Source: Pararhodobacter sp. SW119
GTDB taxonomy: Bacteria > Pseudomonadota > Alphaproteobacteria > Rhodobacterales > Rhodobacteraceae
Assembly (NCBI RefSeq): GCF_017811755.1
Contig: NZ_JADDJF010000013.1
Span: 28,037-92,036, forward strand
DNA: 64,000 nucleotides
Direction of reading: 5' to 3'
Part shown: positions 9,353 to 18,868 of the stretch, in pieces
How positions within the stretch are numbered: position 1 is the first letter of the stretch
How the letters are laid out: every line of letters starts with the position of its first letter
Position numbers and translations under genes: made by a program
The notes under the pieces: model-generated
Told to the model about the DNA's origin: nothing
Database searches by the model: none
The model's input: the letters and a program-made list of their open reading frames with translations, nothing else

Positions 9353-10017
9353 GCGCTCGGCTGATCGTCTTCGACGTCGACGGGACCCTGCTCGACAGCC
9401 AGGCGCATATCCTGGCGGCGATGGCGCGCGCGTTCGCGACGCACGGGCTGGATTGTCCGCCGCCGGCACAGGTGCTGTCGATTGTCGGGCTGTCGCTGCC
9501 GCAGGCGATCGCGCGGCTGATGCCCGGACCCGACGCGGCGCTGCTGACGGCGCTCGTGGCGACCTACAAGGACAGCTTCACGGCGCTGCGGGCGCAGGAT
9601 GCCTCGCCCCTCTATCCCGGTGCGCGCGCGGTGCTGGAGCGGCTTCTCGGGCGCGACGATGTCATCCTCGGGGTGGCGACGGGCAAGTCGCGCCGGGGGC
9701 TCGACCATGTGATCGCCGCGCATGGGCTGGGCGGGTACTTTCGCACCCTGCAGGTCGCCGACGACCACCCGTCGAAGCCGCATCCGGCGATGCTGCGCGC
9801 CGCGCTGGCCGAGGCCGGCGTGCGGCCAGCGGACGCGGTGATGATCGGCGACACGACCTACGACATCGACATGGGCCGCGCCGCGGGCACCCGCACGCTG
9901 GGCGTGACCTGGGGGTATCATCCGCCCGCGTCGCTGGTTCAGGCCGGCGCCGACCGCGTGCTCGAGGATTTCGAGGCCCTGCTCCCCGCCGTCGAGGCGT
10001 TCTGGGAGGCGGCATGA
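9349..10017 (+). CDS. HAD-superfamily phosphatase, phosphoglycolate phosphatase-like
   Basis: This is a haloacid-dehalogenase-type hydrolase. The 222-residue product has motif I FDVDGTLLDS with the two catalytic aspartates, motif II ATGKS, a motif III lysine region (SKPHP) and motif IV MIGDTTYDIDMG. The cap insertion between motifs I and II is of subclass I. Its ATG overlaps the rluC stop and is preceded by GAGGAGG; its own stop overlaps the next gene. The substrate is unknown. Rhodobacterales often keep this HAD gene between rluC and an ATP12 gene. Confidence 0.9.
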   Translation: MSARLIVFDVDGTLLDSQAHILAAMARAFATHGLDCPPPAQVLSIVGLSLPQAIARLMPGPDAALLTALVATYKDSFTALRAQDASPLYPGARAVLERLLGRDDVILGVATGKSRRGLDHVIAAHGLGGYFRTLQVADDHPSKPHPAMLRAALAEAGVRPADAVMIGDTTYDIDMGRAAGTRTLGVTWGYHPPASLVQAGADRVLEDFEALLPAVEAFWEAA

Positions 10018-10721
10018 GCGCCTGGGGTGCCCGACGGTTCTGGACCGAGGTGTCGATCCTGCCGGTCGAGGGCGGTTTTGCCGTCCGGCTTGACGGGCGC
10101 GATCTGCGCACGCCGGCGAAGGCGCCGCTGGTGCTGCCGACGCAAGCCTTCGCCGACCTGGTCGCCGCCGAATGGGCCGCGCAGGAGGGCACGATCCGCC
10201 CCGACACGATGCCCGCGACGCGCGCCGCGAATGTCGCCATCGACAAGGTCCGCGGCCAGGCGCGCGCGGTCGCGGGCCTTATCTCCGACTACGGCGCCAC
10301 CGACCTTCTGTGCTATCGCGCCGCGGCGCCGGAAGCGCTGGTCGCCCGGCAGGCCGCGGCCTGGGACCCGCTGCTGGACTGGGCGGCGCGCCGCTTCGGC
10401 GTCAGCTGGCAGGTCACCACCGGCGTCATGCCCTGCGACCAGCCGCAGGCCACGCTCGATCGGCTTTCCGCCCATGTCGCAGGCTTCGGTGCCTTCGAAT
10501 TGACCGCCATGCACGATCTCGTCGCGCTCTCGGGCTCGCTGGTGATCGGCCTTGCGGTGACGGAAGGCGAAGACCAGCCCGAAACGCTGTGGCGGATTTC
10601 GCGGATCGACGAGGAGTGGCAGATATCACAATGGGGCGAGGATGCGGAAGCGGCGCAGAAGGCCGCGCTGCGGCAGCGCGATTTCCTCAATGCCGCGCGC
10701 TTCTTCGCCGCCTGCCGCTGA
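10014..10721 (+). CDS. ATP12-family F1-ATPase assembly chaperone
   Basis: ATP12 proteins bind F1 alpha subunit during ATP synthase assembly in mitochondria and alphaproteobacteria. The 235-residue product has the family N-terminus (RRFWTEVSILPVEGGFAVRL), the central TRAANVAIDKV and ISDYGATDLLCYRA motifs, and a C-terminal region with the acidic residue-rich EGEDQPETLWRISRIDEEWQ. It overlaps the HAD gene by four bases and ends the crcB-rluC-HAD-ATP12 run. Confidence 0.9.
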   Translation: MSAWGARRFWTEVSILPVEGGFAVRLDGRDLRTPAKAPLVLPTQAFADLVAAEWAAQEGTIRPDTMPATRAANVAIDKVRGQARAVAGLISDYGATDLLCYRAAAPEALVARQAAAWDPLLDWAARRFGVSWQVTTGVMPCDQPQATLDRLSAHVAGFGAFELTAMHDLVALSGSLVIGLAVTEGEDQPETLWRISRIDEEWQISQWGEDAEAAQKAALRQRDFLNAARFFAACR

Positions 10722-10789
10722 CCTTTCGCGGCGACCCCGCTGCGCCTGCCGGCACGATTGTCTTGACGGGCCGGGAATATCAGAACAAG

Positions 10790-10818
10790 TTGACACCACG
10801 GGCGACAAGCGGAAGTTT
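10790..10818 (+). promoter_or_regulatory. Tentative promoter for bztABCD
   Basis: The gap 10722-10920 contains TTGACA (10790-10795) followed after 17 bases by AAGTTT. The -35 is consensus, the -10 poor. A second TTGACG occurs at 10763-10768 without a clear -10. One of them probably serves the transporter operon; nitrogen control sites were not recognised. Confidence 0.3.
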
Positions 10819-10920
10819 GCCGAATGACCGGCGATGCGTCGTGACTCGACCGATATGCAAGGGGCTCAGCAGGGCCCGTATGACTGTCTGTCATGGCAGT
10901 TCCACAGGATGAGGTTAGGG

Positions 10921-11937
10921 ATGAAAAAATCCGTATTTCTCGGTACGCTGGCGGTAAGTGCGCTGGCGGCCGGTATTGCGTCCGCGCAGACGCTTGAAGA
11001 AGTGACGTCGCGCGGTGAACTGAACTGCGGTGTCTCCACCGGCGTCAACGGCTTCTCGGCCCCCGACGCGAACGGTGTCTGGCAGGGGTTCGACGTGGCG
11101 GTCTGCCGCGCGATCGCCGCGGCGGTGCTGGACGATTCGATGGCGGTGAACTTCGTGCCCACGACCGGGCAGACCCGCTTCACCGCGCTCGCCTCGGGCG
11201 AGGTCGACGTGCTGTCGCGCAACACCACCTGGACGTTCTCGCGCGATGTCGACCTGCGCTTCACCTTCACCGGCATCAACTACTACGATGGCCAGGGCTT
11301 CATGGTGAACCGCAACCTCGGCGTCTCGTCCTCGACCGAACTTGATGGCGCGACCGTCTGCATCCAGACCGGCACCACGACCGAGCTGAACCTGGCAGAC
11401 TATTTCCGCGTCAACGGCATGAACTACGAGCCGGTGCCGATCGAGACCAACGCCGAGGCCCAGCAGCAGTATCTGGCCGGCGCCTGCGACGTCTACACGA
11501 CCGACGTGTCGGGCCTGGCCGCGACGCGCGCCAGCTTCGAGGCGCCGGGCGACCACGTCATCCTGCCCGAAGTCATCTCGAAGGAGCCGCTGGGCCCCGC
11601 CGTGCGCCACGGTGATGACCAGTGGGCCGACATCGTCCGCTGGGTGCTGAACGCGCTGATCGCGGCCGAGGAACTGGGCGTGACGTCGGCCAACCTGGCC
11701 GAACTGGCCGCCGGCACCAACAACCCCGAGATCAACCGCCTGCTCGGCAACGAAGGCAACCTGGGCGAGATGTTCGGGCTGGACGCCGAATGGGCGGTGC
11801 GGGCCATCGCCGTCGCCGGCAACTACGGCGAGATCTTCGCCGCCAATATCGGCGAGGCGACGCCGATCGGTCTCGCGCGCGGGCTGAACGCGCAGTGGAC
11901 GCAGGGCGGGCTGATGTACTCGCCGCCCTTCCGCTGA
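10921..11937 (+). CDS. bztA: Polar/general L-amino acid ABC transporter, periplasmic binding protein
   Basis: This is the solute-binding subunit of a Bzt/Aap-type transporter for glutamate, glutamine, aspartate and related amino acids. The 338-residue product has a signal peptide (MKKSVFLGTLAVSALAAGIASAQ) and the family-3 binding fold with LNCGVSTGVNGFSAPD near the mature N-terminus and GVWQGFDVAVCRAIAAAV. The start at 10921 has a GAGGTTAGGG site and gives the signal peptide directly. It heads bztABCD; a 137-base gap separates it from bztB, commonly seen where binding proteins are made in excess. Confidence 0.93.
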   Translation: MKKSVFLGTLAVSALAAGIASAQTLEEVTSRGELNCGVSTGVNGFSAPDANGVWQGFDVAVCRAIAAAVLDDSMAVNFVPTTGQTRFTALASGEVDVLSRNTTWTFSRDVDLRFTFTGINYYDGQGFMVNRNLGVSSSTELDGATVCIQTGTTTELNLADYFRVNGMNYEPVPIETNAEAQQQYLAGACDVYTTDVSGLAATRASFEAPGDHVILPEVISKEPLGPAVRHGDDQWADIVRWVLNALIAAEELGVTSANLAELAAGTNNPEINRLLGNEGNLGEMFGLDAEWAVRAIAVAGNYGEIFAANIGEATPIGLARGLNAQWTQGGLMYSPPFR

Positions 11938-12074
11938 TATCCGACTTCGGGGCGCGCGCGGTGGCGACACCGCGCGCGCCCTACCTTCGAACATTCGCAT
12001 AAGGCGCGGCCCCTGATCGCCCACAAGGCGGAAGGGACACGACAACCGACCGCGCCGGTGCAGGGAGAGCGTCG

Positions 12075-13331
12075 ATGGCCGTCACGGAAAGCGGAGCCCC
12101 GCCCGAGTCGTTCCGCCTGAGCATGTTGCTCTACGACACGCGGTATCGCTCCTACACGATCCAGATCTTCGCGCTGATGATGCTGATGCTGGGCGCGGCC
12201 TGGCTGATCGACAACACCGTGCGCAACCTTGCCGCGCTGGGCAAGGATTTCTCCTTCGCCTTCCTCTGGAACGTCGCGGGCTACGACATCAGCCAGCGTC
12301 CGATAGAATACGACAGCACCATGACCCACGGCCGCGCCGCCGTGGTGGGCTTTCTCAACACGATGATCCTGGCGGTCATGGCCTGCGCGCTGGCGACCGT
12401 CGTCGGGGTGATCGCCGGCGTCCTGCGGTTGTCGAACAACTGGATGGTCGCGCGCCTGATGACCGTCTATGTCGAGGTGTTTCGCAATATCCCGACGCTT
12501 CTTTGGATCCTCGTCTTCGGCGCGATCATGACCGAGGCGATGCCGGCGCCCAACGCCTTTCGCGGCGACGATCCGGCCGCCAGCATGGTCTTCTTCGACA
12601 GCGTCGCCATCACCAACCGCGGCGTCTACGTGCCGCTGCCCGAATTCACCCGCAGCCTTGGCGCCCTCGACCTCGGCGGCGTTCGGCCCAGCCTCGACGC
12701 GATCGCCTTCGTGATCGTGGTGGCGCTCAGCATCTGGGCCAACAAGCTTGTCATCGCGCATGCCACCCGCGTGCAGAACGCGACCGGCGTACGCCCCAAG
12801 ACCTGGTGGAAGAGCCTGCTCATCCTGCTGGGACCGGCGATCCTGCTGCTCTGGGCGCTCGGCTTCCATCTGACCTATCCCGAGCTCAGGGGCTTCAACT
12901 TCCAGGGCGGGATCCACATGCGCAACTCGCTCATCGCGATGTGGCTGGGCCTGGGCATCTATACCGGCGCCTTCATCGCCGAGAACGTGCGCTCGGGCAT
13001 CCTCGCGATTTCCCGGGGCCAGACCGAGGCCGCCTTCGCGCTGGGAATGCAGCCCGGCAAGACCATGCGCCTGGTGATCCTGCCGCAGGCGATGCGCGTC
13101 GTCATCCCGCCGCTGATCTCGCAGTACCTCAACATCACCAAGAACACCTCGCTGGGTCTGGCGGTGGGCTACATGGACCTGCGCTCGACGCTGGGCGGCA
13201 TCACCATCAACCAGACCGGGCGCGAGCTGGAGGGGATGATGCTGATGATGCTCATCTACCTGCTGATCAGCTTGACGATCTCGGGGGCGATGAACGTCTA
13301 CAACAGCCGCATGAAGCTGAAGGAGCGCTGA
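12075..13331 (+). CDS. bztB: Polar amino acid ABC transporter permease 1
   Basis: One of two inner-membrane permeases of the transporter. The 418-residue product has an N-terminal extension with extra membrane segments and a C-terminal His/Glu/Gln-type permease domain. The EAA loop is visible as QTEAAFALGMQPGKTMRLV followed by the ILPQAMRVVIPP segment. Length fits BztB better than the shorter Rhizobium AapQ. A CAGGGAGAG site precedes the ATG, and bztC starts one base after the stop. Confidence 0.92.
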   Translation: MAVTESGAPPESFRLSMLLYDTRYRSYTIQIFALMMLMLGAAWLIDNTVRNLAALGKDFSFAFLWNVAGYDISQRPIEYDSTMTHGRAAVVGFLNTMILAVMACALATVVGVIAGVLRLSNNWMVARLMTVYVEVFRNIPTLLWILVFGAIMTEAMPAPNAFRGDDPAASMVFFDSVAITNRGVYVPLPEFTRSLGALDLGGVRPSLDAIAFVIVVALSIWANKLVIAHATRVQNATGVRPKTWWKSLLILLGPAILLLWALGFHLTYPELRGFNFQGGIHMRNSLIAMWLGLGIYTGAFIAENVRSGILAISRGQTEAAFALGMQPGKTMRLVILPQAMRVVIPPLISQYLNITKNTSLGLAVGYMDLRSTLGGITINQTGRELEGMMLMMLIYLLISLTISGAMNVYNSRMKLKER

Positions 13332-13332
13332 G

Positions 13333-14640
13333 ATGAGCGATCTCCACGCCCACACCGTCGCCTATGTGCGCGAGTCGATGATCCCCGAACAGGTGGCGCC
13401 GGTGACCGAACGCGGCGCCGTGAAGTGGATGCGCGAAAACCTGTTCAACGGCTGGCTCAGCACAATCCTGACGGTGCTGTCGCTCCTCGTGGTCTTCTGG
13501 ATCGTGGCCGATCTCGGCCCCTGGCTGATGCGGTCGGTCTGGGACGCGGGGTCGCTGTCGGAATGTCGCCGCATCTGGGCCGAGGCCGGCCAGCCCGCCG
13601 GCGCCTGCTGGGGGGTCATCAACGACCGCCTGCACCAGCTTCTCTTCGGCTTCTACCCGCCGCATCTCTACTGGCGGCCGGTGCTGGCGCTGGTGTTGAT
13701 GATTCCGGCGCTGGGGCCCATTCTCTATCCTTGGGTGCCGCGCAAGCTGATCTGGTTCTCCGCCGTCTATCCTTTCCTGGCCTACTTCCTGCTCTGGGGC
13801 GGATCGATCTGGCTGCCGGTGACGGCCGCGATGGGGTTCGTGGCCGGCGGCGCGGCGCTGGTGCTTCTGCGCCCGCTGGGCACCCTGCCGGCAACGATCG
13901 CGGCTTTCGTGGTTCCGGTCATCTGGTGGATCGTCGCTGCCGGCCCGTTCGCCGCGGTGATGACCCAGATCCTGCCCATCGGGATCGAGTTCGTCCGCTC
14001 GGACCGCTTCGGCGGGTTCCTGATCTCGCTGGTGATCGGCGTTTCCGGCATCTCGCTGTCGCTGCCGCTGGGCATCCTGCTGGCGCTGGGCCGGCAGTCG
14101 GACATGGTGCTGATCAAGTCGGTCTGCGTGATCTTCATCGAGTTCATCCGCGGCGTGCCGCTGATCACGCTGCTGTTCACGGCCTCGCTTCTGCTCAACT
14201 ACTTCCTGCCGCCGGGGACCAGCTTCGACCTGATCCTGCGTGTGATCATCATGGTCACGCTCTTCGCCGCGGCCTACATGGCCGAGGTGATCCGCGGCGG
14301 GCTGGCCGCCCTGCCGCGCGGACAGTACGAGGCCGCCGACGCACTGGGGCTGGATTACTGGAAGGCGCAACGCCTGATCATCATGCCGCAGGCGCTGAAA
14401 ATCGCGATCCCCGGCATCGTCAACACCTTCATCGGGCTGTTCAAGGACACGACGCTGGTGGTCTTCATCGGCCTCCTGGACCCGATCGGCCTGAGCAACG
14501 CGATCCGCGCCAGTTCCGACTGGCAGGGGATCTACTGGGAACTCTTCATCTTCATCGGCGCGGTCTTCTTCGTCTTCTGCTTCGGCATGTCGCGCTATTC
14601 CATGTATCTCGAGCGCCGCTTGCGCACCGACCACCGCTGA
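13333..14640 (+). CDS. bztC: Polar amino acid ABC transporter permease 2
   Basis: Second permease subunit, 435 residues, the length expected for BztC. Several hydrophobic segments fill the first 240 residues; the permease domain follows with [19 protein letters not shown] as the EAA loop and [12 protein letters not shown] after it. Start and stop abut bztB and bztD, and the GGAGG for bztD overlaps this gene's end, so translation is probably coupled. Confidence 0.92.
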   Translation: MSDLHAHTVAYVRESMIPEQVAPVTERGAVKWMRENLFNGWLSTILTVLSLLVVFWIVADLGPWLMRSVWDAGSLSECRRIWAEAGQPAGACWGVINDRLHQLLFGFYPPHLYWRPVLALVLMIPALGPILYPWVPRKLIWFSAVYPFLAYFLLWGGSIWLPVTAAMGFVAGGAALVLLRPLGTLPATIAAFVVPVIWWIVAAGPFAAVMTQILPIGIEFVRSDRFGGFLISLVIGVSGISLSLPLGILLALGRQSDMVLIKSVCVIFIEFIRGVPLITLLFTASLLLNYFLPPGTSFDLILRVIIMVTLFAAAYMAEVIRGGLAALPRGQYEAADALGLDYWKAQRLIIMPQALKIAIPGIVNTFIGLFKDTTLVVFIGLLDPIGLSNAIRASSDWQGIYWELFIFIGAVFFVFCFGMSRYSMYLERRLRTDHR

Positions 14641-14651
14641 GGAGGCCGAAA

Positions 14652-15455
14652 GTGACCGATACCGCTGCCGAGATCGGCATCGACCGCAAGATCGACACCC
14701 GCCACATGAAGGTGAGTGACGAGGTCGCGATCCAGATCACCCGCATGAACAAGTGGTTCGGATCGTTCCACGTGTTGCGCGACATCGACATGACCGTCCA
14801 TCAGGGCGAACGGATCGTGGTCTGCGGGCCCTCGGGGTCGGGCAAGTCGACGCTGATCCGCTGCATCAACCGGCTGGAGGAACACCAGTCGGGCCAGATC
14901 ATCGTCGACGGGACGGAACTGACCTCGGACCTCAAGAACATCGACAAGGTGCGCTCGGAAGTCGGCATGGTCTTCCAGCACTTCAACCTGTTTCCCCACC
15001 TGACGATCCTGGAGAACTGCACGCTGGCGCCGATCTGGGTGCGCAAGATCCCCAAGCAGGAGGCCGAGGAAATCGCCATGCATTTCCTCGAGAAGGTGAA
15101 GATCCCCGAACAGGCGCTCAAGTTTCCCGGGCAGCTGTCGGGCGGTCAGCAGCAGCGCGTGGCGATCGCGCGCTCGCTCTGCATGAAGCCCCGGATCATG
15201 CTTTTCGACGAGCCGACGTCGGCCCTCGACCCCGAGATGATCAAGGAGGTGCTGGACACGATGATCCAGCTGGCCGAGGAAGGCATGACGATGATCTGCG
15301 TTACCCACGAGATGGGCTTTGCGCAGGCGGTGGCCAACCGGGTGATCTTCATGGATCAGGGCCAGATCGTCGAGCAGAACGAGCCGCGCGAGTTCTTCCA
15401 CAACCCGAAATCCGAGCGCACGCAGCTGTTCCTCAGCCAGATCCTGGGTCACTGA
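14652..15455 (+). CDS. bztD: Polar amino acid ABC transporter ATPase
   Basis: ATP-binding subunit that drives the BztBC permease. The 267-residue product has Walker [10 protein letters not shown], the Q-loop [10 protein letters not shown], signature [13 protein letters not shown], Walker [13 protein letters not shown] and the H-loop CVTHEMGFA. The start is GTG at 14652, 6 bases after a TGAGGAGG site; an ATG at 14707 would remove a weakly conserved leader. A terminator follows 80 bases after the stop. Confidence 0.94.
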   Translation: MTDTAAEIGIDRKIDTRHMKVSDEVAIQITRMNKWFGSFHVLRDIDMTVHQGERIVVCGPSGSGKSTLIRCINRLEEHQSGQIIVDGTELTSDLKNIDKVRSEVGMVFQHFNLFPHLTILENCTLAPIWVRKIPKQEAEEIAMHFLEKVKIPEQALKFPGQLSGGQQQRVAIARSLCMKPRIMLFDEPTSALDPEMIKEVLDTMIQLAEEGMTMICVTHEMGFAQAVANRVIFMDQGQIVEQNEPREFFHNPKSERTQLFLSQILGH

Positions 15456-15534
15456 GCCGCCGCGCGGCTGGCGCTTGCCAACGCTTCGGGCAACTGCCGG
15501 AACGGCCCCCCAGTCGATGCCGGGGCAGGCCGAA

Positions 15535-15562
15535 AACCGGGTTGAAATCCGGTTAATTTTTT
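15535..15562 (+). terminator. Intrinsic terminator of bztABCD
   Basis: AACCGG (15535-15540), an eight-base loop and CCGGTT (15549-15554) are followed by AATTTTTT. The stem is short but the T-run is clear, and the position after bztD fits. Confidence 0.6.
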
Positions 15563-15598
15563 CGCGCTTGTGCTGCGATATCAACGACTTGCTTGATT

Positions 15599-15612
15599 GT
15601 CCAAATTTGGAC
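15599..15612. repeat. CAAATTTG palindrome, possible copy C of dispersed element
   Basis: GTCCAAATTTGGAC is a perfect 14-bp palindrome in the gap between bztD and fnrL. A GGTTAA lies 45 bases upstream (15551-15556), the same spacing as in copies A and B, but that GGTTAA is also part of the bztD terminator and the rest of the box is not conserved. Membership of the family is therefore uncertain. Confidence 0.4.
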
Positions 15613-15665
15613 GCTCGCCCCGGAAGGGGTCCCCGGGGCGGAATCGGCGCCCGCCAGCGCCGGGG

Positions 15666-16421
15666 TCAGACGGGAAAACCGCCGTCGCTGTCGTCGCCCG
15701 ATTCCTCCAGCAGCCGGTCGAAATCGGGGATGGTCACGCGGCGCTTGCCCTGAACCTCGATCACGCCGTCGCGCTTCAAGGCCGAGATCTGGCGGCTGAC
15801 GGTTTCCAGCGTCAGGCCCAGGTATTCCGACATCGCCTCGCGTGTCAGCGGCAGTTCGATCTCGACCGCGCTGCCCTTGCGCGGCATCGCCAGCGAGGCG
15901 TGGCGGCGGGCGATGATCGCGATCAGGCTCGCGATCTTCTCGCGCGCGGTCTTGCGGCCCAGCAGCAGCATCCATTCCCGCGCCGCGTCCAGCTCGTCCA
16001 GCGTCATCTCCAGCAGCCGCTGCCCGATATGCGGCGTCGCCAGCATCATCGCCTCGAACGGCTTCTTGCGAAAGCAGCACATCACCAGGTCGGTGGTCGC
16101 GGTCACGTCATAGGCCGCGGTCTCGCGTCCCGGCCGGCCGACGAAATCCGACGGCAGCAGCAGCCCGACGATCTGGCGGCGCCCGTCCTCCATCGTCTGG
16201 GTCAGCGTCGCGATTCCGGTCACCACCGACGCCACGAAATCCATCCGGTCGCCCGACCAGATCACGGTCTGGCCGGCCTCGAAGCTGCGGTAGTACTTCA
16301 TCCCTTCGAGCTGCGACAACTCGTCGGACTCGCACCGCGCGCAAACGGCGCGGTGGCGGATCGGACAATCGTCGCAATCCGGCGAGGTGATCTTCGGCTC
16401 TAAGGCGGTCGTGTTCTGCAT
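15666..16421 (-). CDS. fnrL: FNR-type oxygen-sensing transcriptional regulator FnrL
   Basis: FnrL activates genes for low-oxygen growth through an oxygen-labile 4Fe-4S cluster. The 251-residue product has an N-terminal cysteine cluster (CDDCPIRHRAVCARC) and a central Cys pair (VMCCF) able to supply the fourth ligand. A cyclic-nucleotide-binding-like fold follows, then a helix-turn-helix with ETVSRQ, the FNR-type recognition helix. The start MQNTTALEPK is chosen because a longer frame would run through the FNR box and into hemN. An FNR box lies only four bases upstream of this start codon, so FnrL could repress itself while activating hemN. Confidence 0.95.
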   Translation of the reverse strand: MQNTTALEPKITSPDCDDCPIRHRAVCARCESDELSQLEGMKYYRSFEAGQTVIWSGDRMDFVASVVTGIATLTQTMEDGRRQIVGLLLPSDFVGRPGRETAAYDVTATTDLVMCCFRKKPFEAMMLATPHIGQRLLEMTLDELDAAREWMLLLGRKTAREKIASLIAIIARRHASLAMPRKGSAVEIELPLTREAMSEYLGLTLETVSRQISALKRDGVIEVQGKRRVTIPDFDRLLEESGDDSDGGFPV

Positions 16422-16425
16422 CGAT

Positions 16426-16439
16426 TTGACTTGCGTCAA
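16426..16439. promoter_or_regulatory. FNR box TTGAC-N4-GTCAA
   Basis: TTGACTTGCGTCAA is a perfect dyad close to the FNR consensus (TTGAT-N4-ATCAA). It lies between fnrL and hemN, 4 bases from the fnrL start codon and about 30-35 bases upstream of the hemN start codon. This is the classic location for FnrL control of hemN (hemZ) in Rhodobacter relatives. Confidence 0.85.
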
Positions 16440-16467
16440 TGTCCCCGAAGGCATTCTCGTAGACGGT

Positions 16468-17823
16468 ATGCTAATGGAAAGCACGACGCAACTCGCCCGG
16501 CTGGGTCTTTTCGATGCGCGCGTCCCCCGGTACACCAGCTACCCGACGGCGCCGCAGTTCCGGAACGACGTGAGCGCGGAGACATTTCGCGACTGGCTGG
16601 GGGCGATCCCGCCCGGCAGCCGCATCTCGCTCTACCTGCATGTGCCGTTCTGTCGCAGGCTCTGCTGGTTTTGCGCCTGCCGGACGCAGGGCACCAGCAC
16701 CGACGCGCCGGTCCTGTCCTATGTCGAGACGCTGAAGGCCGAGTTGCGCCTGCTGCGCGCCGCGCTGCCCGAGGGCGTGACGGCCGCGCGGCTGCACTGG
16801 GGCGGCGGCACGCCGACGCTGCTGCCGGCGCCGGTGATGCGCGATCTGGCCGCCGCGATCTTCGACGTCGTGCCGCTGGCCGAGGGGGCCGAATTCTCGG
16901 TCGAGATCGACCCGAACGAGATCGACGCGCCGCGCCTCGACGCGCTGGCCGAGGTCGGGATGAACCGCGCCTCGATCGGCGTGCAGGACTTCGACGCCGA
17001 GATCCAGGCGACGATCGGCCGCAACCAGAGCTTCGAGGTCACCCGCGACGCGGTCGAGGCGATTCGCGCCCGCGGCATCGGCAGCCTGAACGCCGACATC
17101 CTCTATGGCCTGCCGCACCAGAACCGGGCGCGGATCGGCGATTCGGTCCAGAAACTGCTGTCGCTCTCGCCCGACCGGGTGGCGCTTTACGGCTATGCGC
17201 ATGTGCCGTGGATGGCGCGGCGCCAGCAACTGATCCCGTCCGAGGCGCTGCCGATCGCGGAAGAACGGCTGGACCTGTTTGAGACCGCGCGCCGGCTATT
17301 CCTCTGGGACGGCTATGACGAGATCGGTATCGACCATTTCGCCCGGCCCGACGACGGACTGGCCGTGGCCGCGCGCGAAGGCCGGCTGCGGCGCAATTTC
17401 CAGGGGTATACCGACGACGTCGCGCCGGTGCTGGTCGGGCTGGGCGCCTCCTCGATCTCGCGGTTTCCGCAGGGCTATGCGCAGATGAACGCCGCCACCT
17501 CGGGCTGGGCGAAGGCGGTACAGGCGGGGCAGTTCGCCACCGCGCGCGGCCATGCTTTCCGGGGCGAGGACCTGTTGCGCGCGCGGATCATCGAGGCGCT
17601 GATGTGCGACTTCCGCGTCCGCAGCGGCGAGTTGATGCGCGACTTCGGCCTCACGGCGGCCGCGTTCGACGCGCTGATCGGCCCGGTGGTGGCGCGCTTC
17701 GATCCCTTCCTGGTGCTGGACGCCGAGGGGGTGTTCATCCCGCCGGAGGGCCGGCCGCTGACACGGGTGATCGCCGCGGCCTTCGACGCCTACGCGCCGG
17801 CCCAGCATTCCGCCGCGATCTGA
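16468..17823 (+). CDS. hemN: Oxygen-independent coproporphyrinogen III oxidase
   Basis: This radical SAM enzyme oxidatively decarboxylates coproporphyrinogen III to protoporphyrinogen IX in anaerobic haem synthesis. The product is 451 residues from this ATG. It has CRRLCWFC (the CxxxCxxC cluster motif) at about residues 60-67, WGGGTPTLL and the PRYTSYPTAPQF N-terminal motif. The start could also be the ATG at 16474. Neither has a convincing ribosome binding site. Because the FNR box centre is only 35-41 bases upstream, the transcript may have a very short or no leader. Convergent with mch, 16 bases apart. Confidence 0.94.
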   Translation: MLMESTTQLARLGLFDARVPRYTSYPTAPQFRNDVSAETFRDWLGAIPPGSRISLYLHVPFCRRLCWFCACRTQGTSTDAPVLSYVETLKAELRLLRAALPEGVTAARLHWGGGTPTLLPAPVMRDLAAAIFDVVPLAEGAEFSVEIDPNEIDAPRLDALAEVGMNRASIGVQDFDAEIQATIGRNQSFEVTRDAVEAIRARGIGSLNADILYGLPHQNRARIGDSVQKLLSLSPDRVALYGYAHVPWMARRQQLIPSEALPIAEERLDLFETARRLFLWDGYDEIGIDHFARPDDGLAVAAREGRLRRNFQGYTDDVAPVLVGLGASSISRFPQGYAQMNAATSGWAKAVQAGQFATARGHAFRGEDLLRARIIEALMCDFRVRSGELMRDFGLTAAAFDALIGPVVARFDPFLVLDAEGVFIPPEGRPLTRVIAAAFDAYAPAQHSAAI

Positions 17824-17839
17824 ACGCAGGCCGGGTGCG

Positions 17840-18868
17840 TCAGACCGGGATCAGCGCCCAGTAGTCGAGGTCCAGCAGCACCTCGGGCAGGTGCTTGCCG
17901 TCGGCCCCCAGCCGCGCGCCGGGCGCGCCCTTGGTGGCGACCAGGCGAAGGCGCAGCGCGCCGACGCCGGGGGCGGGGGTCTCAGCGCGATCCAGCACCT
18001 CGGACCAGGCGCGGACGGTGTCGCCGGCAAAGCACGGATTGGCATGCGCGCCGCCGTTGAGCGCCACGATCATCTGCGCATTCGCCAGCCCGTTGAACGA
18101 CAGCGCGCGCGCCAGGCTGATGACATGCCCGCCATAGATCAGCCGCCGGCCGTCCTCGCGCGTGGTGGCGTCGAAATGAACCTTGGCGGTGTTCTGCCAG
18201 AGGCGGGTGGCCAGCATGTGCTCGGCCTCCTCGACGGTCACGCCGTCGACATGGTCGATCACCTCGCCCACCGCGTAGTCGCCCCAGCGGTGCGGCTCTC
18301 CGGCCAGGGTGAAATCGTAGCCGGTGAAATCCAGCCCCCGGGGGATGGCCAGGTCGGCCGGATCGACCGCGGGCGCGAGGTCCGGGATGACGGGCTCCGG
18401 GGCCGGCGCGGCGGCATCGTGCTTGCGCACCATCACCCAGCGCACGTAGTCGAGGACCGTGCCGCCGTGCTGGTTCTGCCCGGTGGTCCGCACCCAGACC
18501 ACGCCCGAGCGCCCGTTCGAATTTTCCTTCAGCCCGATGACTTCGGACCGCGCAATCAGCGTGTCGCCCGGCCAGACCGGCGCCAGCCAGCGGCCCTGCG
18601 CATAGCCCAGGTTGGCGATGGCGTTCAGGCTGATGTCCGGCACGCTTTTGCCGAAGACGACGTGAAAGGCGATCAGGTCGTCGACCGGGCTTTGCGGCAG
18701 GCCGCAGGCGCGGGCGAATTCGTCCGACGAATGCAGTGCCCCGCGCGCCGGGTAGAGCGCGTGGTACAGCGCCCGTTCCCCGCCCGAGATCGTGCGCGGG
18801 ACGGCATGCGGGATCACCTGGCCCAGGCGGTAATCCTCGAAAAAGCGGCCGGGGTTGGTCTTGCTCAT
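17840..18868 (-). CDS. mch: Mesaconyl-CoA hydratase (beta-methylmalyl-CoA dehydratase)
   Basis: Mch interconverts mesaconyl-CoA and beta-methylmalyl-CoA in the ethylmalonyl-CoA pathway of acetate assimilation. The 342-residue product is a double hot-dog protein of the MaoC family, with the first domain at about residues 5-165 and the second at about 185-335. It opens MSKTNPGRFFEDYRLGQVIP and carries RLIYGGHVISLARALSFNG near the C-terminal active site. The start is placed at the ATG that overlaps the DUF1737 stop (ATGA), upstream on the minus strand. Neighbouring mcl2 supports the assignment. Confidence 0.88.
   Translation of the reverse strand: MSKTNPGRFFEDYRLGQVIPHAVPRTISGGERALYHALYPARGALHSSDEFARACGLPQSPVDDLIAFHVVFGKSVPDISLNAIANLGYAQGRWLAPVWPGDTLIARSEVIGLKENSNGRSGVVWVRTTGQNQHGGTVLDYVRWVMVRKHDAAAPAPEPVIPDLAPAVDPADLAIPRGLDFTGYDFTLAGEPHRWGDYAVGEVIDHVDGVTVEEAEHMLATRLWQNTAKVHFDATTREDGRRLIYGGHVISLARALSFNGLANAQMIVALNGGAHANPCFAGDTVRAWSEVLDRAETPAPGVGALRLRLVATKGAPGARLGADGKHLPEVLLDLDYWALIPV

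Noticed and set aside
15551..15612. A certain fourth member of the dispersed element family
   Set aside because: The GGTTAA here belongs to the bztD terminator and the rest of the box is not conserved; only the palindrome and spacing agree, so it is listed as uncertain.
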